A stretch of DNA of 64,000 bases from Sporobacter termitidis DSM 10068 (GTDB taxonomy: Bacteria > Bacillota > Clostridia > Oscillospirales > Oscillospiraceae), in the NCBI RefSeq assembly GCF_900130065.1, contig NZ_FQXV01000002.1, positions 124,001-188,000 on the forward strand. Reading direction: 5' to 3'. Position 1 is the first letter of the stretch. Each line of letters opens with the position of its first letter. The position numbers and the translations under genes are program-made. Shown here piece after piece: positions 51,194 to 60,754 of the stretch. The notes below the pieces were generated by a model. The model did no database searches. It was not told the DNA's origin and was given only the letters and a program-made list of their open reading frames with translations.

Positions 51194-54100
51194 TTGAGCG
51201 GGCAGAATCATATACCTTTTTTCGAGATGTTTTCCTGCTGCCGGGACACGCTTTCCGGCACCCTGGAAAACTCTTTTGTCGTCTCCGCCACGGTGGACAA
51301 GACCAAATTGGCAATGAAGCTCACGCTGCTGCTGCCGCAGCCCATCGCGCCGATCGACATCGCGATGATCGAGCAGGGCATCAAAGCGGAATTCGGCCTT
51401 AACGCCGTCTCCGTCCTGCCGGTTTACCCCAGGAGCGCGGAAAGCGACAGGCGGGCGGAGCGGCGGGCCGACAGAAAGCCCTCTGAAAACCCCGTCATCT
51501 ACGGCCGGGAAGCGCGGGGCAGCATCACGCCCATGGACAAGGTCACGCTGGAGCTGGGAAAGGTGACGGTACGGGGCGAAGTCTTTGACGCCCAGCCCAG
51601 GGAGATCACAAAGCGCAACGCCTGGGTCATGAATTTCGATATCACGGACTACACCGGCTCGGTGCACGTATCGAAGTTCATGACGGAGGAAAATGCCGGA
51701 GATATCATCGCTAAAATCAAAAAGGGCATGGTCCTGACGGTCTCCGGCAATCTCGGCTTCAACAGATTCGACGGGGAGCTCACGCTGGAGCCCACCGGCA
51801 TCGTACGCGCGGAAAAGGAGCCGCGCCTCGACACGGCGGAGGAAAAGCGCGTGGAGCTGCACTTACATACAAAAATGTCCGCCATGGACGCCGTTACCGA
51901 TACGGGGGACGTCGTCCGCCGGGCCATCGAGTGGGGCCATCCGGCCATCGCCATCACAGACCACGGCGTGGTCCAGTCGTTCCCCGACGCCATGAAGGCC
52001 GCCGGCGACAAAATCAAGGTGCTCTACGGCGTGGAGGGCTATTATATCAACGATGTGGACGACAAGCTGGCGGTGTTCGGCGACTGCGCCGGCGGCTTTG
52101 AGGACGAGATCGTCGTCTTCGATATCGAGACGACGGGCCTTAAGTCCCAGTCGGACACCATCACGGAAATCGGCGCCGTCGTCATGAAGGACGGCAAGGA
52201 GATCGACAGGTTCCAGACGTTTGCCGACCCGGGCATGCATATCCCGCCCAACATCACCCAACTGACCGGCATCACCGACGCCGACGTGAAGGGGGCGCCG
52301 TCCCAGGAGGAGGCCGTGCGCGCCTTTTTAGGGTTTGCCGGGGGCAGAACACTCTGCGCGCACAACGCGAGCTTTGACATCGGCTTTATTTACGAGGCCT
52401 GCGGTCGGTACGGCATCGATTTTGAACCCCGGTACATCGACACGCTCGCCGCGGCGCGGGCGCTGCTGCCCGACCTGAAAAGCCACCGGCTCAACACCCT
52501 GGCGGACTTCTTCTCCCTGCCGGAATTCAACCACCACAGGGCGTCCGACGACGCGGTGACGGCGGGCCTTGTGCTGATGAAGCTGTTCGAGCGCCTCAGG
52601 AAAAACGGCGTGACCGATATCGCCGATATCAACGGCTTTATCACCCGCTCCCGGGCCGGCGTCAAGAAGGGCCGCTTCAAGCCGAAGCATATCATCCTGC
52701 TGGCGCGGACCCAGGCCGGCGTTAAAAATATGTACAAGCTCATCACGAAGAGCCACCTGGACCACTTCAACAGATACCCGATCATCCCGAAAAGCGAGCT
52801 CCAGGCCCTCCGGGAGGGAATACTGATCGGCTCGGCCTGCGAGGCCGGCGAGGTATTCAACGCCGTTGTGGAGGGACACAGCCGCCTGGAGCAGCGGCGG
52901 CTGGCCGATTTTTACGATTACCTGGAGATCCAGCCGATCAGCAACAACAACTTTATGCTGTTCGGCGAGCACCCGAAGGCGAAAAACACCGAGGACCTGC
53001 GCAACTTCAACAGGCGGATCATCGAGCTGGGACGGGAACTCCAAAAGCCCGTGGTCGCCACATGCGACGTTCACTTCATGGACCCGCACGAGGAGATTTA
53101 CCGGCACATCCTTCTGACATCAAAGGGCTTTGAGGACGCGGACAGGGCGCTGCCGCTTTACTTCCGCTCCACAGACGAGATGCTCGAGGAATTTGCCTAT
53201 CTCGGGAAAGAGACGGCGTATGAGGTCGTGGTGAAGAACACGCGGGCTATCGCGGAGCTCTGTGACGTGGTGCGGCCGCTGCCGCCGGCCAAGACACTGT
53301 ACGCCCCGAAGATCGAGAACAGCGCCGAGGACCTCAAAAAGCTCGTTTACGACCGCATGCACGAGCTCTACGGCCCGGAGCCGCCGGAGCTCGTCACAAA
53401 GCGCGTGGAGACGGAGCTGAACGACATCCTGATGCGCCACTACGACGTCATCTACATGAGCGCCCAGAAGCTCGTGGCCGACTCCCTGGCCCATGGCTAT
53501 CTCGTCGGCTCCCGGGGCAGCGTCGGCTCGTCCATCGTGGCGTACATGTCCGGCATCACGGAGGTCAACGCGCTGCCGGCCCATTACCGGTGCAAAAAAT
53601 GCGGGCACTCCGACTTTCAGGCGGGGAAGGGCTACGGCTGCGGCGCGGACATGCCCGATGATAACTGCCCCGTCTGCGGGGAACTGTATTTCAAGGACGG
53701 ATTCGACATTCCGTTCGAGACGTTTTTGGGCTTCGGCGGCGACAAGGTGCCCGATATCGACCTGAACTTCTCCGGCGAATATCAGGCGAACGCCCATAAA
53801 TATACCAACGAGCTGTTCGGCTCCGACCACGTGTTCAGGGCCGGGACCATCGGCACCGTGGCCGAGAAGACGGCGTTCGGCTACGTGAAAAAATATCTTG
53901 AAAGCGTCGGCCGCAAGGTGCCCCGCGCCGAGGAAAACCGGCTGGCGCAGGGCTGCGTCGGCGTCAAGCGCACCACGGGGCAGCACCCCGGCGGCCTAGT
54001 GGTCATTCCCCAGGACATGGAGATCACCGACTTCTGCCCGGCCCAGCACCCGGCGGACGACAGCGACACCGGCATCGTCACCACCCACTTTGAATATCAC

Positions 54101-55183
54101 TGCATGGAGGACAACCTCCTAAAGCTGGACGAGCTGGGCCACGATGACCCCACGATGATCCGCATGCTGGAGGACCTCACGGGCGTCAACGCCAAGGAGA
54201 TCCCTCTGGACGACCCGGACACCATGGCGATCTTCAAATCACCGGAGCCGCTGCGGCTTGCCCGCGGGGACGAGATCATCGGCGAGACGGGCTCCATCGG
54301 CATCCCGGAATTCGGCACGGGCTTTACGCGCCAGATGCTCAATGACACGCAGCCGGACAAATTCGATACGCTGGTGCGCCTGTCGGGCTTCTCCCACGGC
54401 ACGGACGTGTGGCTGGGCAACGCCAAGGACATCATCTTAAGCGGTACGGCCACCATCAGCGAAACCATCGGCTGCCGCGACGATATCATGCTGTACCTCA
54501 TATCAAAGGGCATGGAGGAAAAGGCCGCCTTCAAGATCATGGAAAGCGTCCGCAAGGGACGGGGGCTGCCGGAGGGCGCCGAGGAAAAAATGGCCGCCGC
54601 CGGCGTGCCGGAATGGTACATAACCTCCTGCAAAAAGATCAAATACCTCTTCCCGAAGGCCCATGCCGTGGCCTACGTGACGATGGCCTTCCGCATCGCG
54701 TGGTTCAAGGTCCATGAGCCGCTGGCGTTTTACAGCGCGTATTTCTACCGCCGCAGCCAGAAGGACGGCTTTGACGCCGAGTCCATGACCCGCGGCATCG
54801 ACGTGGTTCTGGCGAAAATCCGCGAGATCAGAAACAATCCGGGCGCCACGGCCAAGGAGGAGGACCTTCTCACAACGCTGGAGGCGTGCTACGAGTTTTA
54901 CATGCGCGGCTTTGAATTTGCCGAGATCGACCTTTATGAGTCCGACGCGGTGCGTTTTAAGGTCACCCCCGACGGGCTCCTGCGTCCGCCCTTCGTGGCC
55001 ATCAGCGGCCTGGGCGAGACGGCGGCGCGGGACATCGTGGCAAACCGCGACGGCCGGCAGTTCATCTCCATCGAGGAATTTTCCATGAGCTGCCCGAAGG
55101 TGTCCAAGACGCACATCGAGCAGATGAAAAATCTCGGGGCCCTGGCCGCGATGCCGGAAACGAGCCAGCTGACGCTGTTCTAG
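51194..55183 (+). CDS. polC: DNA polymerase III alpha subunit, PolC type
   Basis: Main replicative polymerase of low-GC Gram-positives. 1329 aa, about 100 shorter than the Bacillus protein, mainly at the N-terminus; starts with TTG after AGGGAG. Order: OB-fold (KVTVRGEVFDAQ, ~115-200), PHP segment VELHLHTKMSAMDAVTD (~220), inserted DnaQ-like proofreading domain VVFDIETTGL (~307) to HNASFDIGF and HHRASDDA, polymerase palm SRGSVGSSIVAYMSG and PDIDLNFSG, with a zinc finger CKKCG...CPVCG (~798-835) between, and the C-terminal HhH/OB region. Confidence 0.97.
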   Translation: MSGQNHIPFFEMFSCCRDTLSGTLENSFVVSATVDKTKLAMKLTLLLPQPIAPIDIAMIEQGIKAEFGLNAVSVLPVYPRSAESDRRAERRADRKPSENPVIYGREARGSITPMDKVTLELGKVTVRGEVFDAQPREITKRNAWVMNFDITDYTGSVHVSKFMTEENAGDIIAKIKKGMVLTVSGNLGFNRFDGELTLEPTGIVRAEKEPRLDTAEEKRVELHLHTKMSAMDAVTDTGDVVRRAIEWGHPAIAITDHGVVQSFPDAMKAAGDKIKVLYGVEGYYINDVDDKLAVFGDCAGGFEDEIVVFDIETTGLKSQSDTITEIGAVVMKDGKEIDRFQTFADPGMHIPPNITQLTGITDADVKGAPSQEEAVRAFLGFAGGRTLCAHNASFDIGFIYEACGRYGIDFEPRYIDTLAAARALLPDLKSHRLNTLADFFSLPEFNHHRASDDAVTAGLVLMKLFERLRKNGVTDIADINGFITRSRAGVKKGRFKPKHIILLARTQAGVKNMYKLITKSHLDHFNRYPIIPKSELQALREGILIGSACEAGEVFNAVVEGHSRLEQRRLADFYDYLEIQPISNNNFMLFGEHPKAKNTEDLRNFNRRIIELGRELQKPVVATCDVHFMDPHEEIYRHILLTSKGFEDADRALPLYFRSTDEMLEEFAYLGKETAYEVVVKNTRAIAELCDVVRPLPPAKTLYAPKIENSAEDLKKLVYDRMHELYGPEPPELVTKRVETELNDILMRHYDVIYMSAQKLVADSLAHGYLVGSRGSVGSSIVAYMSGITEVNALPAHYRCKKCGHSDFQAGKGYGCGADMPDDNCPVCGELYFKDGFDIPFETFLGFGGDKVPDIDLNFSGEYQANAHKYTNELFGSDHVFRAGTIGTVAEKTAFGYVKKYLESVGRKVPRAEENRLAQGCVGVKRTTGQHPGGLVVIPQDMEITDFCPAQHPADDSDTGIVTTHFEYHCMEDNLLKLDELGHDDPTMIRMLEDLTGVNAKEIPLDDPDTMAIFKSPEPLRLARGDEIIGETGSIGIPEFGTGFTRQMLNDTQPDKFDTLVRLSGFSHGTDVWLGNAKDIILSGTATISETIGCRDDIMLYLISKGMEEKAAFKIMESVRKGRGLPEGAEEKMAAAGVPEWYITSCKKIKYLFPKAHAVAYVTMAFRIAWFKVHEPLAFYSAYFYRRSQKDGFDAESMTRGIDVVLAKIREIRNNPGATAKEEDLLTTLEACYEFYMRGFEFAEIDLYESDAVRFKVTPDGLLRPPFVAISGLGETAARDIVANRDGRQFISIEEFSMSCPKVSKTHIEQMKNLGALAAMPETSQLTLF

Positions 55184-55203
55184 GTACATAATGATCGGAT
55201 CAA

Positions 55204-55229
55204 AAAAGAGAGGGGTTACCCTCTCTTTT
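55204..55229 (+). terminator. Terminator after polC
   Basis: AAAAGAGAGGG and CCCTCTCTTTT around GTTA, 21 bases after the stop. Confidence 0.85.
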
Positions 55230-55304
55230 CAGTTTGTAGACAAACCATTTTCGAGATAAAAGCTTCGCAGAACTTCCGCCGCGTGGGATAAAGCCCTTCG
55301 GGCT

Positions 55305-56027
55305 TTATCGACAGGCTTCATCATCGAATCTCCGAAAATCCTCATTGGGCAGCTTGATAAACTGAAGATGCAGGATCGGCAGGAGACCGCTGATATTTTC
55401 GATGCACTTCCGGACCTCTGTTTTCTGGGCATCCTGGGGTACGTTGCTGTCCAGCATGGGGCTCCTGATGTAATTGATAAACGCGTTTTTTTCAAGGTCG
55501 GCCAGCTCCTTGAGCTTTCCCAGAATATCCTTTGCGACGGCGATGGGAATTCCAAGGTCCAGGAAGTACTTCACAAACCGGCACACAGTCAGGCTGTAGG
55601 CAGGAAACTGCGTATCATTTTTATCTTCCGATATAATGATCCGCATTTTAATCAGCGTTTCAAGGTCCTCATCGTTGAACCCGATATCTTTAATCTGCGT
55701 TTTGGTCACAGGCGCTTCAGCGCCTTCAAGGGGCAGCAGTCTGTTAACCGACTCCAGAATCTGAAGGCCGAATTCGTTGACAGTGTTGGGATCGTAGCGG
55801 ATGAGCCGCTTGATCTGATTGAGGGTAAATTCGGATTTCCGCATTTTTTCGATAAACCGCAGCTTTTCAATAAACGCCTCATCATAATAGGCCATGTTCT
55901 TCGCAGATTTCTCCGGGGGCGGCAGCAAGCCTTCCTTAATATAAAAATTAATTGTGGCACGCGTTAAATTCGTCAGTTTTTCCAGCTCACGCATTGGTAT
56001 CTTCTTTCGGTTTTGAGTATCCTCCAT
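55305..56027 (-). CDS. MerR-family transcriptional regulator
   Basis: N-terminal MerR winged helix (~8-75): KIPMRELEKLTNLTRATINFYIKEGLLPPPEKSAKNMAYYDEAFIEKLRFIEKM. The C-terminal ~160 residues are helical, with no Cys metal site or TipAS-like motif I recognise, so the effector is probably organic. I chose ATG 56027 behind GGTGAT (240 aa); ATG 56039 is also possible. It is divergent from the acyltransferase gene and their -35 boxes lie back to back. Confidence 0.88.
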   Translation of the reverse strand: MEDTQNRKKIPMRELEKLTNLTRATINFYIKEGLLPPPEKSAKNMAYYDEAFIEKLRFIEKMRKSEFTLNQIKRLIRYDPNTVNEFGLQILESVNRLLPLEGAEAPVTKTQIKDIGFNDEDLETLIKMRIIISEDKNDTQFPAYSLTVCRFVKYFLDLGIPIAVAKDILGKLKELADLEKNAFINYIRSPMLDSNVPQDAQKTEVRKCIENISGLLPILHLQFIKLPNEDFRRFDDEACR

Positions 56028-56047
56028 ACAAATCACCATCCGTTAAA

Positions 56048-56109
56048 AGTATAAACTATTACTTTTTACATGTCAACGCATTGACACACTGCCTCTTGTT
56101 TAGTATGGT
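56048..56109. promoter_or_regulatory. Back-to-back promoters of the MerR and acyltransferase genes
   Basis: TGTCAA-CGCA-TTGACA (56071-56086) is an inverted repeat made of two -35 boxes. Minus: TTGACA, 17 bases, TATACT (56053-56048). Plus: TTGACA, 17 bases, TATGGT (56104-56109). A near direct repeat TTACTTTTTACAT (56060) and ATACTTCTTACAT (56120) brackets the region. Confidence 0.75.
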
Positions 56110-56152
56110 GTATCAAGTAATACTTCTTACATTTATACAGGAGAGACCCTAT

Positions 56153-57421
56153 ATGAAGCATTCGGCAGAAATTTTTGACCTGGTACAATATTTGTTTGAT
56201 ACGACGGGCTTTAACGACCATCAGCTGCACTGCGTTATCAAGTATAAAAACAAAGTGAACGCAGCCATTATGGAGAAGGCTTTCCGGCTGCTGATTGACG
56301 CCGTGCCTATCCTGTCGAGAGTTTACAGAGACCACGGCGGAAATTCATACTGGGAGGATACGAGCGAGCATCGTTATCCCGATTTATTCTCCGTCGTCGA
56401 CAATGCCAAGGCATTTGATGCGTTTACTTTTTCTAAAACAAGTGAAACGGCCGGACCGCAAATCAAGGGCTGTCTCCTCTTCGGAAAAAGCGATGCGCTG
56501 TCGATTGTTATGAACCACATGGTCACCGACGGGGCCGGCATGAAAGAGTGTGCCTGTCTGCTGTCTCAGATATATTCCGGCCTTATTAAAGACCCGGCGT
56601 ATAAGCCGGACTTTGTAATTGACGGAATCAGGAGCTACAATAAGGTACTTACCGGGCTCCGGCTTCAAGACAGGCTTGGGATTCTTTTTTTCCGCGGCAA
56701 GGATAACAATTCGTCCGGCGACGATACGTTCCCCTTATCAGATGGGAGATGTGTGCAGCCTTTTATCTGCACCCATGCGCTAACCCCCGAAAAGCTCCGT
56801 GATATCATCGCCTTCAGCAAGCAAAACAACGCCACGGTGAATGATGTGATCCTCACCGCTTATTTTCGCGTGCTTTCTTCCATACCGGGCCTGCAGGGAA
56901 AAACACTCAGCGTACCGCTCATGATCGACATGCGCCGTTATTTAGAAGACAAGAGCTTCAGCGCTTTGGCAAATCTGGCGTCGACAGAGATACTGCGTAT
57001 CGCTGCCAGTCCGGGCGAGACTTTTCTCGAAACCTTAAAAAAGGTCGCCGGTGAGACCGCCGCCATGAAAGGCCGCAGCTTTGGACTCAATTCATTTGTA
57101 AAGCTCTATACGCTGTTCAAAATCAGCGGACGCGGCAAGGCCTATAAGCTGCTTGAGAAGCACTTGCGCAACCCCAATATCTGCATCACAAATATCGGCG
57201 TCATCGACGCCGGACGCCTGGTTTTCGACGGCGCCGAAATCGATAACGCCTATATTACCGGCTCCATAAAATACCGGCCGCATTTTCAGCTGTCCCTCAG
57301 CAGCTTCGGCGATAAAATGACCCTTGCCGTCAACCTGTACGGCGACAGCACGGATCACGAAAAAATCCAGGAGTTTTTGGCGCAAATGGATCGGGCGCTT
57401 GACGATGCGGCACCGGTATGA
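56153..57421 (+). CDS. Condensation-domain-like acyltransferase (alcohol acetyltransferase/PapA-WES type)
   Basis: The ATG at 56153 follows AGGAGAG and gives 422 aa. The catalytic motif HMVTDG (HxxxDG) is at residue ~125, and the fold begins with NDHQLHCVIKYKNKVNAAIMEKAFRLLIDAVPIL, typical of CoA-dependent acyltransferases related to NRPS condensation domains. SVPLMIDMRRYLEDKSFSALANLAS corresponds to the second-half DFG-like region. It joins an acyl group to an alcohol or amine; substrates unknown. MerR-controlled expression and the ABC exporter downstream suggest a secreted or lipid product. Confidence 0.78.
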   Translation: MKHSAEIFDLVQYLFDTTGFNDHQLHCVIKYKNKVNAAIMEKAFRLLIDAVPILSRVYRDHGGNSYWEDTSEHRYPDLFSVVDNAKAFDAFTFSKTSETAGPQIKGCLLFGKSDALSIVMNHMVTDGAGMKECACLLSQIYSGLIKDPAYKPDFVIDGIRSYNKVLTGLRLQDRLGILFFRGKDNNSSGDDTFPLSDGRCVQPFICTHALTPEKLRDIIAFSKQNNATVNDVILTAYFRVLSSIPGLQGKTLSVPLMIDMRRYLEDKSFSALANLASTEILRIAASPGETFLETLKKVAGETAAMKGRSFGLNSFVKLYTLFKISGRGKAYKLLEKHLRNPNICITNIGVIDAGRLVFDGAEIDNAYITGSIKYRPHFQLSLSSFGDKMTLAVNLYGDSTDHEKIQEFLAQMDRALDDAAPV

Positions 57422-57536
57422 TGCCTGACGGGTTTTAAGCGATGTGACGTCATTCAAACAAAGCCGCCGGTTAGAAGCCTGCGGCTCTATCGGCATTTCT
57501 GCTGCCATGAACAAAACGTCTTATAAAACAAAGCGA

Positions 57537-57565
57537 TTGTCACTACTCTTTATTTGCGTTAAAAT
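57537..57565 (+). promoter_or_regulatory. Promoter of the ABC exporter
   Basis: TTGTCA and TAAAAT with 17 bases spacing, 58 bases before the ATG. Confidence 0.6.
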
Positions 57566-57622
57566 ACAGGTAGCAGAATTTTAAGAGCTACCGATTTCAA
57601 CGCTCGGAAAAGAGACGGATTT

Positions 57623-59437
57623 ATGGCAATCCCACATTACAGGGGCGTCCACTTCAGCGGGGACACCCCGGAGAAGCCCAAAATCACAAAGGCGCTGCTG
57701 CTCAGGATACTGTCCTATTTCAGGCCGTACTGGAAGCTCCTTATCGTCATGCTGGCCGCGATCGTCGTCACCTCCGCCCTGGGCGTCGTGTCCCCGCTGC
57801 TGACGAAGGACATCATCGATATCGCGCTGCCGAACAGGGACATCCGGCTGCTGGTTTATTATATCCTGCTGACCTTTGGCACGCTGGTGGTCCTCAACCT
57901 CGTCACCGTCGGCCAGAGCTATCTGAACACGCTGATCTCCAAGCGGATCATCCGGGACCTGCGCTCGGAGATGTTCAGCCATATGCAGGACATGTCCCTG
58001 AAGTTCTTTTCCAACGTCAAGGCGGGAGAGATCAATTCCAGGATCAATAACGACATCGGCGGCATCGAGAGCATTTTTTCAGGCACGCTCATCCAGATCG
58101 TCCAGGGCGTGTTCATCTTCGCCACCACGACGGCGACCCTCTTTTATACGAACTGGATGCTGGCCCTCATCAGCCTTTTGACACTGCCGCTGTTCCTGGC
58201 CCCCACCAGGAAGGTGGGGAAAACGCGCTGGAAGATCGCGGGCGAGACCCAGTCAAAGCTGGCGGAGCTGACGACGCTCATCACCGAGACCCTGAACGTG
58301 AGCGGGACGCTGCTGATAAAGCTCTTCACCCGGGAGAAGGATAAAAGCCGGGAATTTGAAAAGATCAACGAGGAGGTCACGCAGCTGGGCATCCGGGAGG
58401 CCGTGGTAGGGCGCTGGTTTTTCATGACGCTGCAGACCTTTGTGGCCCTGGGCCCCATGCTCATTTACCTTTTCGGCGGCCTTATCCTGATCAAGTACCA
58501 GACCGTCACCATCGGCGGCATCGTGATGTTTGTGACGCTGCTAGGCCGGCTGTACGGGCCGGTGAACACCTTTGCCAACATCCATGTGGACGTGGTGCGG
58601 TCCATGGCGCTCTTCGAGCGCATTTTCCAGTATTTCGACCTCAAGAGCGAGATCAGTGAAAAGCCCGATGCCGTCGACGTGCGCGGGATCAAGGGCTTTA
58701 TCAGGTTTGAGGGCGTCGGTTTTTCCTATAACGAAAAATCCGCCGTGCTCAGCGACATCACCTTTGAAATCGTGCCGGGGCAGATGGCGGCGTTTGTGGG
58801 CCCCAGCGGCGCGGGCAAAACGACGATCACCTACCTCGTCCCGCGGCTTTACGACGTCACGGAGGGCGCGGTGCTGATCGACGGCACCGACGTGCGGGAT
58901 ATGACGCTCACGTCGCTGCGCGGCCAGATCGGCATGGTGACGCAGGACACATACCTGTTCAACGCGTCCATCCGGGAAAATCTCCTGCTGGCAAAGCCCG
59001 ACGCCACGGAGGAGGAGCTTGTCTCCGCCTGCAGGACGGCCAATATCCACGATTTCATCGCCGCCCTCCCCGACGGCTATGACACCGCGGTCGGGGACCG
59101 GGGCATCAAGCTCTCCGGCGGCGAAAAGCAGCGCATTTCCATCGCGAGAACGCTTTTGAAAAACCCCGGCATCGTCATTTTCGACGAGGCCACCTCGTCC
59201 CTGGACTCCAATTCGGAGTCGCTCATACAGCAGGCGGTGGAGCCGCTTTTGAAATCCCGCACCAGCCTCGTCATCGCCCATCGCCTGTCCACCATCGTCT
59301 CGGCGGACGTCATCTTTGTCGTCAAGGACGGCCGCATCGCCGAGCGCGGCAGCCATCACGAGCTGCTGCAGGCCGGCGGGGTCTATAAGGAGCTGTACGA
59401 CAAGCAGTTCGGCGCCATGTATGAGGCGGCCGATTAA
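57623..59437 (+). CDS. ABC exporter half-transporter (fused membrane and ATPase domains)
   Basis: A 604-aa type IV ABC transporter: six helices (~30-320) with MFSHMQDMSLKFFSNVKAGEINSRINNDIGGIESIF as coupling region, then the ATPase (~355-600). Walker A GPSGAGKTT, signature LSGGEKQR, Walker B IVIFDEATSSLD, H-loop AHRLSTI. It acts as homodimer, or heterodimer with an unlinked partner, exporting lipids, peptides or drugs. It has its own promoter but may serve the acyltransferase product. Confidence 0.93.
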   Translation: MAIPHYRGVHFSGDTPEKPKITKALLLRILSYFRPYWKLLIVMLAAIVVTSALGVVSPLLTKDIIDIALPNRDIRLLVYYILLTFGTLVVLNLVTVGQSYLNTLISKRIIRDLRSEMFSHMQDMSLKFFSNVKAGEINSRINNDIGGIESIFSGTLIQIVQGVFIFATTTATLFYTNWMLALISLLTLPLFLAPTRKVGKTRWKIAGETQSKLAELTTLITETLNVSGTLLIKLFTREKDKSREFEKINEEVTQLGIREAVVGRWFFMTLQTFVALGPMLIYLFGGLILIKYQTVTIGGIVMFVTLLGRLYGPVNTFANIHVDVVRSMALFERIFQYFDLKSEISEKPDAVDVRGIKGFIRFEGVGFSYNEKSAVLSDITFEIVPGQMAAFVGPSGAGKTTITYLVPRLYDVTEGAVLIDGTDVRDMTLTSLRGQIGMVTQDTYLFNASIRENLLLAKPDATEEELVSACRTANIHDFIAALPDGYDTAVGDRGIKLSGGEKQRISIARTLLKNPGIVIFDEATSSLDSNSESLIQQAVEPLLKSRTSLVIAHRLSTIVSADVIFVVKDGRIAERGSHHELLQAGGVYKELYDKQFGAMYEAAD

Positions 59438-59497
59438 TATATCCGGCGGACCGGCATATTAATAAAGCGATCAGACACCTGATATGACGCTGTAAGG

Positions 59498-60682
59498 ATG
59501 AAGCCGATGCAAATTAACGACAAATCCCTGAACGAATGGACAATCGACGATATTATGACCCTCATCGGCGACGAGCAATGGCGGGAGTCGTCGACGATCG
59601 ACTACAAGCGGGAGTTCAAGGCCCGGGACGAGGGCTTTAAAAAGGACGTCTGCGCGTTTGCCAACGCCCAGGGCGGCTATTTGTTCATGGGCATCGACGA
59701 GGACGACGGGCTGGCCACCGCCGTGGCCGGCATCGAGAATGTGGGCATCGACAGCTTCAATCTCGGCATCAGCAACGCCCTGTCCTCCAGCATCGAGCCC
59801 TCCCGCCCGGCCTATGAGTCGCACCTGATCCCGATGGAAAACAACAAATGCGTCCTGATCATCCATGTCTTCGAGGGCTACGACAAGCCGTACCGGGTCC
59901 GGAACGAGGGCCGCTTCTGGATTCGGGGCAACGCCGGGAACGAGGTGATGAGCTATCTCGTCATCGAGGAGATGTTCCTCCGGACAAACGCGCAGAAAGA
60001 CAAGCTGGGGCAGATGATCGACGCGCGGCTGTCTTTTCTTAAGGAGCCGAACAACCCGCTGTACATCCAGTACCACGGCAGCCCCTTTCTGGCGCTGCAT
60101 TTTATGCCCCTGTCCTCGATTTCCGGACACGAGAAGCGATACCCCATCAAAAATTACTTTGAAAACTCCGACGCGCTCTTCGGGCTTGAGGGCACCGAGG
60201 CCGGCAGGCTGTTCAAGGCGGCGCAGTCAAAGATCAATATGGACGGCCTCGTCAAATTCAGCGCCGGCGGCGGCAAAATGTCCCACATCCAGCTGTTCTG
60301 GAACGGCATCGTGGAGCTGGCGTCCAACAGGAGCTTCAGCGAGGGGCGCGGCGCCATCGCGGCGCCGCATTTCAGGGCGGATTTGATGTGCGGCGTGATC
60401 CCCGGCCTTGTGAGCGCCGTTATCGGATATTACGAAACAATCGGCATGAACGAGCCGTTTTCCACGGTGCTGAGCATTGAAAACGCCGGCGGCTACCTCG
60501 CCTCGGTCAGCCCGCGGCTGTCCGCCACCATCGACCGGGCCCGCCTCAGGACGCTCGCCGTCCGGATCGGCGAAAAAAGCGCGGACGCGGTTCAGGCCGA
60601 CATCGACGCGCTCTTGGATGAATTCGGCTATCTTATCGGGATCAATAACTTCCACGCGGTGGAGACCCGCTCCCGCGGTTAA
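59498..60682 (+). CDS. AlbA_2 (Schlafen-type) domain protein
   Basis: A 394-aa protein. Residues ~25-150 match the AlbA_2/Schlafen ATP-binding domain: ESSTIDYKREFKARDEGFKKDVCAFANAQGGYLFMGIDEDDG and later YRVRNEGRFWIRGNAGNEVMS. The C-terminal 240 residues are not assigned. Family members bind nucleic acid or ATP and some act in defence or regulation. No defence neighbours are visible. It begins 61 bases after the exporter. Confidence 0.8.
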   Translation: MKPMQINDKSLNEWTIDDIMTLIGDEQWRESSTIDYKREFKARDEGFKKDVCAFANAQGGYLFMGIDEDDGLATAVAGIENVGIDSFNLGISNALSSSIEPSRPAYESHLIPMENNKCVLIIHVFEGYDKPYRVRNEGRFWIRGNAGNEVMSYLVIEEMFLRTNAQKDKLGQMIDARLSFLKEPNNPLYIQYHGSPFLALHFMPLSSISGHEKRYPIKNYFENSDALFGLEGTEAGRLFKAAQSKINMDGLVKFSAGGGKMSHIQLFWNGIVELASNRSFSEGRGAIAAPHFRADLMCGVIPGLVSAVIGYYETIGMNEPFSTVLSIENAGGYLASVSPRLSATIDRARLRTLAVRIGEKSADAVQADIDALLDEFGYLIGINNFHAVETRSRG

Positions 60683-60754
60683 TTTCCTCCTGCCCGCCTC
60701 TTATCATTTGGCCGTGACGGCGAATATGATAAATGGTGACAGGAGGATATTTTT

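Noticed and set aside
55288-55312. GATAAAGCCC/GGGCTTTATC hairpin at the end of the MerR gene
   Set aside because: Symmetrical but without a T-run on either strand, so not called a terminator.
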